From: Cristatella mucedo
Taxonomy: Eukaryota > Bryozoa > Phylactolaemata > Cristatellidae
NCBI GenBank assembly: GCA_009760855.2
Contig: WPIO01000180.1
Location: forward strand, 64,001 to 128,000
DNA: 64,000 nucleotides
Direction of reading: 5' to 3'
Shown here piece by piece: positions 11,237 through 21,958 of the stretch (the first letter of the stretch is position 1; each line of letters opens with the position of its first letter). The position numbers and the translations under genes were made by a program. The notes below the pieces were generated by a model. It was not told where the DNA came from, made no database searches, and saw nothing but the letters and a program-made list of their open reading frames with translations.

Positions 11237-11659
11237 GAAACGTGAATTTTGGAGTCCCCTGCAATCAGTAGCTGTCACTCACACATACATATTTTAGGGA
11301 TGAACTTAGAAAACTCTTCTACAAACAAGTTTAGACAGTCACGAGGAGGCTGGGAGACCAAAACAGGGAGAGGCAAGATCTTGGATGGTTACCTGATCCC
11401 AACTGATTAAAAAATTATCCCAAAAGAAAAACGTTACATGGCTTACAGCCACAAAATTCACAGAAAACATTAAAACCTAGCCGCCCACTTTGTCAGACAG
11501 CACGGGTTGAAAGAATGAGATCCCGCATGGGATTTTCATGGTCTCATACACATAGCCATCAGAGCACGGTGACATTCATGTCTTGATTAGCAGAAATGCG
11601 TCTAGCTTCTCCTGGATAAAATGACTGCGGATAAATAGCCCCTTGGTTTATCAGTGAGT

Positions 11660-12540
11660 GGAAATTTAACAGGCGGAATGTAAGAGGCTGTTAAATAGCT
11701 GTGTGATGCCGATCGTATGACTAGCTTGCTAGGAGGCATGTAGCAGGCCCGGCATATACTGCTACTAGGAATCTAAATGGAACTTCAGTAAAGGCCGGCT
11801 TTCAACTCATCATAACATAGTTGAGGCATGGCAAGTGAGCTACTACCACAAAAAGTGCTAATCTGTGCTTTAAAGTTACGGGTCATAGATTTGCTTGCCG
11901 AGTGGTTGCTATGGCGAACGGAAAAAGGGAGATTCTTTTTGAGCTGCCAAAGAAAGCCGGCCGGAAGTAGGTACGGAATCATGGCGACATCGAACCTGTG
12001 CTAAGCAGGTCCTGTTTTGATTTGCTCATCCGAAGACAGCTCACGAACAGTCAAAGCGAAGATATTAAAAAAATACCCGAAAATATCACGGAAAAATCAA
12101 GTTAAGGTTCACGTTGGGCTTGCAGTCGCCAAGGCCGCTCTCCAGCACTGGGAAGTGAGCAGCTAATTTATTGTCCGTAGAAGACCTGAGGGCTCGAGGA
12201 GCCTAAAACCGCTGCAGGATTGTAGATAACCCAATCTGGACATAACAAGGTGCATCGTGATTGAGCAATTTTGAGACAAAAAGTATGTTTCTACGCATGG
12301 AATGGGCGTGAAATTAAAACTGGACAAAAAATTCGAAGGAAGCCTTGCACAAGTATTGGCTGGAAATGTATTTTCTTGATCAAGATCTTGATTCTTGATC
12401 TTGATCAAGATTCAAGACCCTCCTCTGCACAAGCCCTGAGTACGGATTTCCGGTGGTTTATATAAGGTATATTCATAGCAGATCTATCATTTCAGCATCA
12501 AATCTAATGATCTGCTTGTCAAAACTCCTCATTTAAGGTA
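11660..12540. other. No recognised gene
   Basis: There are no supported coding features. The one notable structure is the palindrome at 12375-12409. Confidence 0.4.
12375..12409. repeat. Short palindrome built of cttgat units
   Basis: Perfect 13-bp arms (CTTGATCAAGATC and its complement) are separated by nine bases that are also cttgatt-like. Confidence 0.85.
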
Positions 12541-13295
12541 ATAATGTATCTCCGTCTGTAACTCCACAAAGTCATAAAGACTATGTGAGTGCTCTGCAGG
12601 AGAGTTTTGTGTAGCCCACTCACAGCCTAAGCGGCTTTCAGTACGCATTCGGTAGCCAACAGACTTCATCTCACGCAACAAAGAGAAAGTGGGAATCATA
12701 GCAGAGTCAGGTGAGCAGTTGAGGTAGTGAGTGGCTTGGAAGTAGCAGCTCAGGACCGCTTGAAAGGATGAGTCGGCAGGAGGAGAGTAGTTGTCGTTTC
12801 GTAAGAATTGTGGAAGCGAGTTCCACAGTCTAGGACCTGCAGAACTAAAGCTTCTGTCACCAATGGTCTTTAAGCGAAGGAATGGAATAGCAATTTATTG
12901 TCCACACAGGACCCGAGGGCGCGAAGAGACTGAAACTAGTGCAGCAATTCAGCTAGGTGCGAAGGAGCCAAGCCGTGGCGACTCTTGTGGGTCAGCGTAA
13001 GAACTTTGCTCTGTATCCGTTGCTCAACCGGCATTCATCCTGGCTCTTTTAGTAAAGGAGACACGTGCTCAAAATCTGGGACTTGAAGACTAGCCTTGCA
13101 GCCATATTCATAGTCAGCTGCAAAGGCCTAGTTGCTTTCTTTGGTAGCCCAGCCAAAAGGGAATTGCAATAATCAAGCCGAGACAGAACTAAGGAGCTTG
13201 TTAAATGCTTTGAAATACACCGTGAAAGACAGCCCCCAATATTAGATAGAGATCGGACGTGATGTTTAGCTGTAAAAGCAGTCTTCTGAATGAAG

Positions 13296-14160
13296 CTCCC
13301 TTTGCAGCAAATATAATGCGCCTAGAGAGAGATAATAATAATAATAATAATAATAATGCACTTGATAAAGCGCCCTCAGAAAACTTAGTCTCCTTCTAGG
13401 TGCTTTACTTTTGCTGCAAAGGGAAATGCAATTGAATGGTAAGTAAAATCATGCTTGAAAAAACACAATGAATAATATGGTTGGGGGTGTCATGCACAGG
13501 GTCAGCATGCAAATGTGGTTAGTGGCAGCATGCACAGTGTCAGCACGCATAAGCACATGAAGGACGAATCACAAGGACCCACTATATGCTGTCCTAAATA
13601 GGTGTGTTTTTAAGTTCCTTTTAAATGTGGTCAGGTCAGGGGATGTTCTGACGCAGGTCGTTAGGGAGTTCCAGGCTTTCGGAGCATACGAACTAAATGC
13701 ACGGTCTCCAAAGGATTTGAGGTTTGTACGAGGTTTTGTTAGGCTGTTGGATTCCGAAAAGTGGGTGGTACGATGCTTGGCCTGATGGGGAGTATATCTG
13801 AGAGATATGCTGGAGCCATAGAATGAAGGGACCTAAAAGTGAGCGACAAAACCTTGAAGTCAATCAGTTGCTTGACTGGTAGCCAGTGCAGGTCGGCGAG
13901 AAGTGGTGTGATGTGGCAACTGCGACGCTCACGACAGACAAGCCTAGCTGCAAAGTTTTCCACAAAGCTGCAATCGCCTGATCGCACATACTGGTAGGCC
14001 AGTAACCAGTGATTTGCAGAAGTCGAGACGGGATGTCACGAATGCATGGACCAACTTGGACGTGGTATCCTTATTTAAACAAGCCCGAATTTTAGCAACG
14101 TTATGGAGCTGAAGATTGAGTTGTCTGAGGGCACTTTATCAAGTGCATTATATTATTATT
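13296..14160 (+). mobile_element. LINE A 3'-end fragment (+), itself split by another LINE A
   Basis: 13296-13332 (CCCTTTGCAGCAAAT to CCTAGAGAGAGA) and 14117-14160 (GATTGAGTTGTCTGAGGGCA to the ATT tail) make one LINE A 3' end of about 80 bp once the inner insertion is removed. Confidence 0.78.
13333..14116 (-). mobile_element. LINE A copy (-), innermost of the nest
   Basis: About 780 bp of LINE A 3' region, from the TAA-type tail to an RT C-terminal break at GAGCTGAA. It lies in the opposite orientation to its LINE A host. Confidence 0.85.
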
Positions 14161-14860
14161 AAGCTTTAAAAATTTAGGCAGCTGCCAAAAACGACATACG
14201 AATTTTGAGCACGTGATGGTGGTTGGGCAACATTATCAACTGTTAGAAGAGCAAAGCTTTTAAATACAGCCACACGCTTAGGGTGTCTTGTAAGCAACTG
14301 TTTGGTTTTATTGTCATTTAGTTTCAAGAAGTTTTCCGACATCCAGGATTGAAGGTCGGCAAGGCAAGCATTCAGTTTATCCATTATTGCAGCAGATTAC
14401 GATGGTTGGAATGAAAAATACAGCTGAGTATCGTCAGCATGAAACACATCCTCTTCCATGGGCCTTAATCACTTTTCCCAGAGGTCGAGTATAAATGGAG
14501 AACACTACTGGACTGAGGACAGACCCTTGAGGGACTCCACACGTGACCCGTTTCGCGTATGAGACTCAACACCCACACGACACGGATTGAACACGATCGG
14601 ACAAGTATGGTTTAAACAACGTCAGTGGCTTGTCTGCCAGACCGATCGTTGTCCTCGATCGTTCAAGTAGAATATAGTGTTAAATGTTGTCTAAGGCAGC
14701 TGATACATCTAGCTGAGCAAGGGCGGTGACATTCCTTTCATCGTTGCCACGTAGAATATCATCGCAAACACAGAGGAGAGCAGTTTCAGTGGTGTTCTGC
14801 CTCTTTAATCCTGATTGAAATATTTCTGACATTTCATTTTTTTTAATATGTGCAGCAGCT

Positions 14861-15054
14861 GAACAGGCCTGCTCTGTTTACTACTTTGTCAATCTTGTGC
14901 TACGCAGTCTAAGATAGTGAACTTTATATCTGCAGCAAAACCTCTAACGCTATCTTGGCGACCACCTACATTTAGCCTAGTCAAAGGACTAATCTCATCT
15001 AGAAAATATCGGCCAGCGTTGCGTTTAAGCATTCCATGGTTGTGGCCTTGAGTA
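14861..15054. other. No recognised feature
   Basis: Short unique or highly decayed sequence lies between LINE B and LINE A copies. Confidence 0.35.
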
Positions 15055-15690
15055 ATAGAATGCAATCAGGCGATTACAGCAGGTGCATAACTCCGCAGTT
15101 AGGCTTGTCTGTCGTGCGTCGCGGTTGCCACGTCACACCACTTCTCGCCGACCTGAACTGGCTACCAGTCAAGCGACGGATCGAATTCAAAGTTTTATAG
15201 CTCACTTTTAGGTCTCTTCATTCTATGGCTCCAGCCTATCTCTCAGATATACTACCCCATCAGGCCAAGCATCGTACCACCCGCTTTTTGGAATCAAACA
15301 GTTTACCAATACCTCGTACAAACCTCAAATCCTTTGGAGATCCTGCATTTAGTTCATATTTATGTATTTAGTTCCACAGTGTAGAACTCACTCCCGAATT
15401 GCGTCAGAACATTCCATGACTTGATCAAATGTAAAAAGAACTTAAAACACACCTATTTGGGACAGCATTTAGAGGATCTCTGTGATTCGTCCTTGATGTG
15501 CTTATGCGTGCTGACTCTGTGCATACTGCCACTAACCACAATCTCATGCTGACCCTGTGATTGTCACCCCTAACTATTTTATTCATGTTTATCAAGCACG
15601 ATATTAATCACCATTCAGTCGCGATTCCCTTTGCAGCAAATGTAAAGCGCCTAGAAAGAGATTGAGTTATCTAAGGGCGCTTTATCAATA
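15055..15690 (+). mobile_element. LINE A copy, 5'-truncated
   Basis: The plus-strand sequence reads the C-terminal block and 3' box, ending TTTATCAATAGCATTA and an ATT-rich tail. It has many stops. Confidence 0.85.
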
Positions 15691-15959
15691 GCATTATAAT
15701 TGTTATTATCATTGTCCTTACGTTGATCTAGAGGTCTTTTTGAATTGTAGCGGGAATTGCTCAAGTGCTTCGCGTCGGACTGAGAGGTAACCATGGTGAC
15801 AAGTAGGAGCAGAGACACTGTGTCGCCCTCGCTCCGCATAAGGAGTTGTAGCAAGTGCCAGGCCCTCCACGGAGGCGAATGAAAGGAATATGCAAACTTC
15901 CGAGTTCCTCGTCAGCAAGGAGGTCAATCAGCTGGGGGAGGTAGGGGGTGGGACGCGAG

Positions 15960-16700
15960 CGAGGGCATGAAAGCCGGTAGTTTTCTCCAACGAGCTTCAT
16001 TTGGCAGCGAAGTGTCTGTCTGCGCGACGAGTTGGCAGCTCGGACCATTGGTTTGCTACTCGGAGGGGGGCTTTATGGAAGCACGAATGTGCACAATTGC
16101 TAAAGTAAAGAAGGCTGAACCATTTTTGGCTGAGCCATTAATATCTCGGGAGTCAGACCTTTCAGCATTTGCCAGTAAATTGTTTACTGTCTTATAACTC
16201 TGTTTTGGGTCCGACTGGTAGGAAATCAGTTTTCGAATGAAAAATGCCCTGGTTTTGTAAGCTTCCGGGTGTAAACTCGAAGGAAGTCTTTGAAATTGAC
16301 TAGGTCTGCATCAGACCACGATTTTGTAAACCGAAATTCAAACCTGCGCTTAACACGGCGCATCTTTTGAATTTTTTACGTGTAAATTGAAAGGAACCTC
16401 CGCAACTCTGAACACGGATAGAATGAACGAGAGCATGCTTGTCCAGAGTACTCCCGAGCGTTATGTTCAGTGCATCAGTGAGGGAATTGAGGCTGTACGT
16501 CGAGTCTGGGTGCAGATTAGGAAGACCTGCATCACGAACAGATTTAAAAATGTGTCAATGTCAATTAAGTTATGTCGCTGAAAAAATGTGACATTACCCC
16601 GTACGTAGAAGGGAGCAAGAACAGTAAACGCGACCGAAAAACGATCGGAGAGGGTCAGCGGAAAACGCCACAAGGTCATTCATTGTTATTCCTTTGAAGG
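15960..16700 (-). mobile_element. LINE B fragment (region upstream of RT)
   Basis: It aligns by eye with 35.56-36.2 kb, for example the shared GAGGGGGCTTTATGGA-like and GTCAGACC segments. Coding is lost. 15,700-15,960 to its left is unassigned. Confidence 0.72.
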
Positions 16701-16774
16701 TAATTGGGGCCGTCGTCTTTCGATCGACGCATGCCGCCTTTCTGTTAAAAAAATAGAAATACAATTAATGTGTA

Positions 16775-16925
16775 AGGCGCCGTAAGTGAACTTAACATCG
16801 ATCTAAGGGTTTCACCACTTATATATGCCTCACGGATCGAGCTCACGACCTCGGTCGTTAAAGGCAAGGACCTTGATCTCGGTCTTTGAAGACGACCACC
16901 TTTGACCCCCGGGCCAAACCAGGGC
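16775..16925 (-). repeat. tRNA-derived SINE (type 1) with LINE A-like tail
   Basis: Read on minus, a tRNA-like head has a B box near GAGCTCGATCC. A short body follows, then a 3' end GTTAAGTTCACTTACGGCGC that resembles LINE A's GTTCTCTGAGGGCGC tail. Confidence 0.6.
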
Positions 16926-17149
16926 GGCTCGTTCTCAGCTTGCCGACATGCTGACGGGAAGCGACTAGCCTAGTCCAGACCTAGCCATTTAGCTGTGCAT
17001 CGAAATAACCTCAGATTCTTCAGAAACCGTGCCTAAGTAGATTTATCCGTGCATCTTCTCATTCTCCAAAGCACGAAACTCAATTCAGTATCACGTCACA
17101 AAATCCTCCGACTCGACATTCTCACAGAATTTATGGGTTCATGTTAATT

Positions 17150-17278
17150 ACTCTTCGTTTACTTATGCGTGCTGATGCTGTGCAATTGCAGGAACCGTAT
17201 AGACAACCTTCCTGTTAAACTTATATGAAGTACCTAGTCCTAAGTGGGCGCTAGAAAGATGCATTATTAATATTATGA
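17150..17278 (+). mobile_element. Decayed LINE A 3' end
   Basis: CTTATGCGTGCTGATGCTGTGC and a later GGGCGCTAGAAAG..GCATTATT are recognisable LINE A 3' pieces. Confidence 0.55.
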
Positions 17279-17830
17279 AGGCAATCAATTCCTGGAAAAT
17301 TTAGTCGCACAGCTCAAAGAAACTTTCGCCAACAAGGTAAATTCTTCGGATAATTATGGTCAATTTTTCAAAAATCTAGGAAGTAAATTCTCACTTTGAT
17401 TTTTAGTTGCATTAAGTGCTGAATTTCTCAGCCCAAATCGTTAGGCCTAGATAATAAATATAGTCCAACCGACTCAGGATTGTAATTCTTACTGAAAGCA
17501 GCTAACTTCATATGCAGACACTCATATGCAAACATTTCTTAAGTAGCAATCTAATTTTACGTGGGCCCATGTTGAATACACGCTAGTATCTACGGCTGGT
17601 ATATGACCATCTCATACTGCATCTACACTCAGTCAGCATTCCTTTAACCACAGCCCTCTGCGAAATGTAAAGAATCAAGCTGTACTTGTATTTCAAGACT
17701 GCAGTTTATTGCGTCGGCACTGTTGCATTGTGGGGGAATTAGAACGAGTAGTTTCGGCAGGACCACTCTTCAACGTGAAAAGTTTTTCTATAAGCTGTCC
17801 TCATAGTGTCATAGTATCTATTGAAAAGAT
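17278..17830. other. No recognised feature
   Basis: Low-GC sequence, presumably intron of gene B. I see no supported exon. Confidence 0.4.

Positions 17831-17837
<7 letters not shown>

Positions 17838-17893
<56 letters not shown>
17838..17893. repeat. (CT)n microsatellite
   Basis: A dinucleotide run of about 56 bases lies just downstream (in the gene sense) of the candidate gene B exon 5. Confidence 0.97.
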
Positions 17894-17897
<4 letters not shown>

Positions 17898-17953
17898 AGT
17901 CACAAATCACCCAAATGTGATTAATTTCTCTTATTAGCCTGTACAGCTCATAC

Positions 17954-18043
17954 AACGTAATCGTACAGCGATATAAATCAATGCTGTTGTTGACGCTAAC
18001 GCTCATCGACGTAGGTTGGAGAACTGCGAAAAGCATCAAAGCT
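17954..18043 (-). CDS. Candidate STRA6-like gene B exon 5
   Basis: A 90-bp open stretch follows ATCTTTTAG and precedes GTATGAG. It starts in the phase demanded by exon 4 and encodes ALMLFAVLQPTSMSVSVNN and SIDLYRCTIT. The position fits, but no residue is diagnostic of the family. Confidence 0.35.
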
Positions 18044-18639
18044 CTAAAAGATATCGCGGTGGATAACAAAATGGTAGGTGCTCAATGTAGGAGCATACGC
18101 GTTTATAATAACGCAATAGTTCCTTGCTGAGAGGTATTGTGATTGATGGTATTCTACATATTTACTTGCAGATTCAATGCATTACTGTATAGTCAATAAA
18201 ATTATTTAGAAATAATGAGCAAATTTATTTAGTGTTCACTGAGAAAATACATATTTTGCATGCAGTTGAGTAAAACCACTCGATTTATTTGTCCGACGCG
18301 TTAAAATGTTCTGCTACTACCTAGCGAGATACTAAAGTGTTTCTAAGATATTCTAGAAATTTATCTGTGCTTTAAAACTTGCCGAGAAAAGTAACTCTTC
18401 GAAAAGCACGAATGCAAACAGGAAGGAATTGTTGTTTTTCAGGCATTAGCCCAACTACAAGTAATCAGACCTCAGTGCTCTGTAAAATAGCTATCCAGGC
18501 GAATGCTAATCTCCAAAAAAGTAGGCTATTCATGAGACAGTGAGAATAGTAAAATAGTGACTCGATTTTGACTTCCAATTTGATAGTTTAGCGAACAAAG
18601 CAGCCACTATAAAAGTTCTCATAATGCAGGTCAAATGAA

Positions 18640-18790
18640 TTTAATTCCCCCATTCACGTTGGGGCAGAAGAGCTTGCACTGGGCAATAGAGGCACGTCCG
18701 CGACAGGATTCGAACCGTCAACAACGAAAACCTTAACCGCGGAGCCGAGGACCCGAGGCCTAACCCAGTCGCTAGCTCCGCTAAGTGGTT
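18640..18790 (-). repeat. tRNA-derived SINE (type 3) in gene B intron
   Basis: On minus it carries a near-consensus A box (TAGCGACTGGG) and a perfect B box (GGTTCGAATCC) about 50 nt apart. A unique body follows, ending in GGGGGAATTAAATTC. It lies about 55 bp from the exon 4 donor. A decayed tRNA gene is an alternative. Confidence 0.55.
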
Positions 18791-18845
18791 AGCGTAGCTG
18801 CGGCTAATGGCTCCAGTGTTCACAAGCTCCTGCACCCGGTCTCAC

Positions 18846-18966
18846 CTGTACGCGGTGCAGACGATGCCCATGATGGATCCAATGAATCTGTAGTCTGTGG
18901 TAATGCACAGAAACAGCGGGTAGAACGCCAGCGCTATCAATGCCACATTGAAGACGAGCACGAGAG
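18846..18966 (-). CDS. STRA6-like gene B exon 4 (transmembrane helix)
   Basis: The 121-bp exon lies between GCATTTCAG and GTGAGA. It encodes LVLVFNVALIALAFYPLFLC and a second segment ending VCTAY. It ends in phase 2 inside an Arg codon. Confidence 0.85.
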
Positions 18967-21244
18967 CTGAAATGCAGGAAACAAAGCCGCTCGGCAAAAT
19001 GTTCCCAGTCTGCTATGTGCTGCAGCCAAAGCTTCACGGACCGGCTTCGCGGGCCGTCACAGCGAGCCGATCGATCGCCGTCGCAGCTATTCCGCTCAGA
19101 GCCAACACGGCGGGTATGACCGCTGCAACTACGCAGCAGGAAGCCAGGAGTAATACCTTTGATAAACGGTGCGAGCAGCGATGATGATGTTAAGTCAAGG
19201 TCAAGGTCCAAAATGGCCACAGCTCCCGACATAGTAGTCTTCCCTGGCAGAAGCACGTCAATGAGTTGCACTGTCATGGCGCCGAAAATACAGGCGTAGC
19301 CTAGTCGATCTTTGTAGCCATCCAGCATATTGATAGGGCTAAGGACCAAGCGCAGTTATAATCATCAACGAAAGTCACGTTTTTTCAAACCATGTACATT
19401 GATGCACAAATTCAAAAAGACACTTGTTTACAAAAATAATTTTTGATAGCCTAGTCTAAACGTCAGCAAGAATTATAACTACAAGAATTGTTATCGATTT
19501 TCAAAATTAGACGATGATTCGTGCCTAATACGTTTGCTTATGAACTCCAAGAGATATCATTAGTATATTTGATCACCTAGGTGCCAAACGCCGAGGTCAT
19601 AATGATTCACTATCATAACTATCAATACGTATAAATATATTTAATTAAAACTCAGCTGATTTGATTAAGATATTTAACTACCTGTCAATGTCTCGGAAAT
19701 AGCAGACGAGCAAGATATCTAAACTTCATAGCCTTGGGTGAATTTTGAATTATGGATTCGGTAGCAATTTATTGCTTACTTCCAGAAATAACGACAGTAG
19801 TTATACAAATAATAGTACTCGTAGAAGTAATAAAATTGTTTGAGCACCCTCAGAGAACTTAGTTACTTTCTAGGCAACTTAAATTTGCTGCAAAGAAAGC
19901 ACAATCGAATGGTAAATAAAAACATGCTCAATGTCAACAAGCCTAACATGGACAGATGTGAAATGCATAGGGTCAGCAACAAATGCGGCTACTGGCAGCC
20001 TGCACAATCTCATGACCCATAAGAACATACAAGACTAATCATGTGCACCCCGCTAGATGCTATGATAACTAGAAGCCTTTTTAGGTTCTTTTTAAATGTT
20101 GTCAAGTCAGTTTTGAAAGATAATAGCAATAATAAAAATAATGCACTTGATAAAGCGCCCTCAGAGAACTCAATCTCTTTCTAGGCGCTTACATTTGCTG
20201 GAAAGAGAAACGCGATTGAATGGTGAGTAATATCATGCTTGATAAACAACATGAACAACATGGTTAGGGATGACATGCACAGGGTCAGCACGCAATTGTG
20301 GTTAGTGGCAGCATACACAGTATCAGCACGCATAAGCATACGAAGGACGAATCACAGGGACCCACTAAATGCTGTCCTAAAAAGGCGTGTTTTTAAGTTC
20401 TTTTTAAATTTGGTCAAGTCAGGGGATGTTCTGACGCAAGTCGGGAGTGAGTTCCAGGCTTTGAGAGCATACGAACTAAATGCACGGTCTCCAAAGGATT
20501 TGAGGTTTGTACGAGATATTGGTAAATTGCTGGGTTCCGAAAAGCAAGTGGTACGATGCTTGGCCTGATGGGGAGTATATCTGAGAGATAGGCTGGAGCC
20601 ATAGAATGAAGTGACCTAAAAGTGAGCGACAAAATCTTGAAGTCGATCCGTTGCTTGACTGGTAGCCAGTGCAGGTCAGTGAGAAGTGGTGTGATGTGGC
20701 AACTGCGACCTAACGACAGACAAGTCTAGCTGCCGAGTTTTGCACCAGCTGCAATCGCCTGATCGCACATGCTGGTAGGCCAGCAAGCAGTGAGTTACAG
20801 AAGTCAAGATGGGATGTCGCGAATGCATGGACCAACTTAGACATGGTATTCTTATCTAAACAAGCCCGAGTTTTAGTAATGTTATGTAGCTGAAAGTAGA
20901 CAGATTTGATTGTGGAGCTGATGTGGTCGTCTAATGAGAGGTCACTTTGGGACATGACACCTCGATTTCGAGAACAGGAGATACGCTGGCAGAGCCAATT
21001 TTGAGGGCCAGCCTTTCCAATTTCTAAATAACACTGCGTTTGCCTATAACTAGTAAGTTAGTTTTATCATCTTTTAGTTTTAGAAAATTTGCTGTCATCC
21101 ATATGCGGATGTCATCAATACATGCAGCAAGTGAGTTGAGAGAAATCGAGGTGCTAGAATGCTGGGAGGGATCAAAGCAAAGGTACAACTGAGTGTCATC
21201 CGCATAGAAGTGAAAGCCTAGACTGTGCTTGGCAATCATATCAG

Positions 21245-21311
<67 letters not shown>

Positions 21312-21918
21312 AAGTTGTGAAAAGAATCGGACCTAGCATGTAGCCTTGAGGTACTCCATATTTTAGAGGTACTCTGAAATATGGGGTAGCTCAAGGAAAT
21401 ATCGTGACGCCAGTTGGCATTGATTTCCAGACTAAGCGATCGTACGAAATAAATGCTCGGTCTCCAAAAGCCTTGATGGTCGCATGAGGTATAACGACAC
21501 GAATAAAATTCGAATAAGCTAAATGCATTCCAAAAATAGTTCTGTAGCATGCATTTTCATTTAATCTTTTGTAATCTTCCAAAATGTAGGCTCATTTATA
21601 TACGTTGCTCGATCGCACACTTCTACTGTTCAAAGTGATTTAAATTTGGAACTTATGGAAGTTGCTGAGATAAAAATTGGAATAGAGCTTTCCCGGCGTT
21701 GCTTAATTTTTGGTTGCCAGTTTTAATTGGGTTATTTTGTATGCCTTGAATGTTCTTCCAATTGTTTTATACGTCCGAACTTTGTTTTGCTACGTGAGAT
21801 GAAGGCCTTCAAACGCGTTAAAGAAATCTCAGTGGAATAAAATACTTAGTATCCGGCTCTTACTGATTTTAAGATAAATTTACATGTAAACATACACACA
21901 CATATATTTATATATCTG

Positions 21919-21958
<40 letters not shown>

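Larger units (their letters stand above)
7600..11660 (-). mobile_element. LINE B 5' half, interrupted by the hAT element and a LINE B 3' fragment
   Basis: 7600-7805 and 10498-11660 together match the LINE B region upstream of RT at 35.4-36.3 kb and continue into an endonuclease remnant. Near 11,250 the minus strand reads a degraded 'IAGDS' box typical of the endonuclease GDFN motif. The coding is broken throughout. Confidence 0.7.
12541..14860 (-). mobile_element. LINE B copy split by nested LINE A insertions
   Basis: 12541-13295 and 14161-14860 are consecutive parts of one LINE B copy, judged by the intact copy at 33.8-35.2 kb. The junctions share AAGCT (left ...GAAGCT, right AAGCTTT), a likely target duplication. 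Confidence 0.82.
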
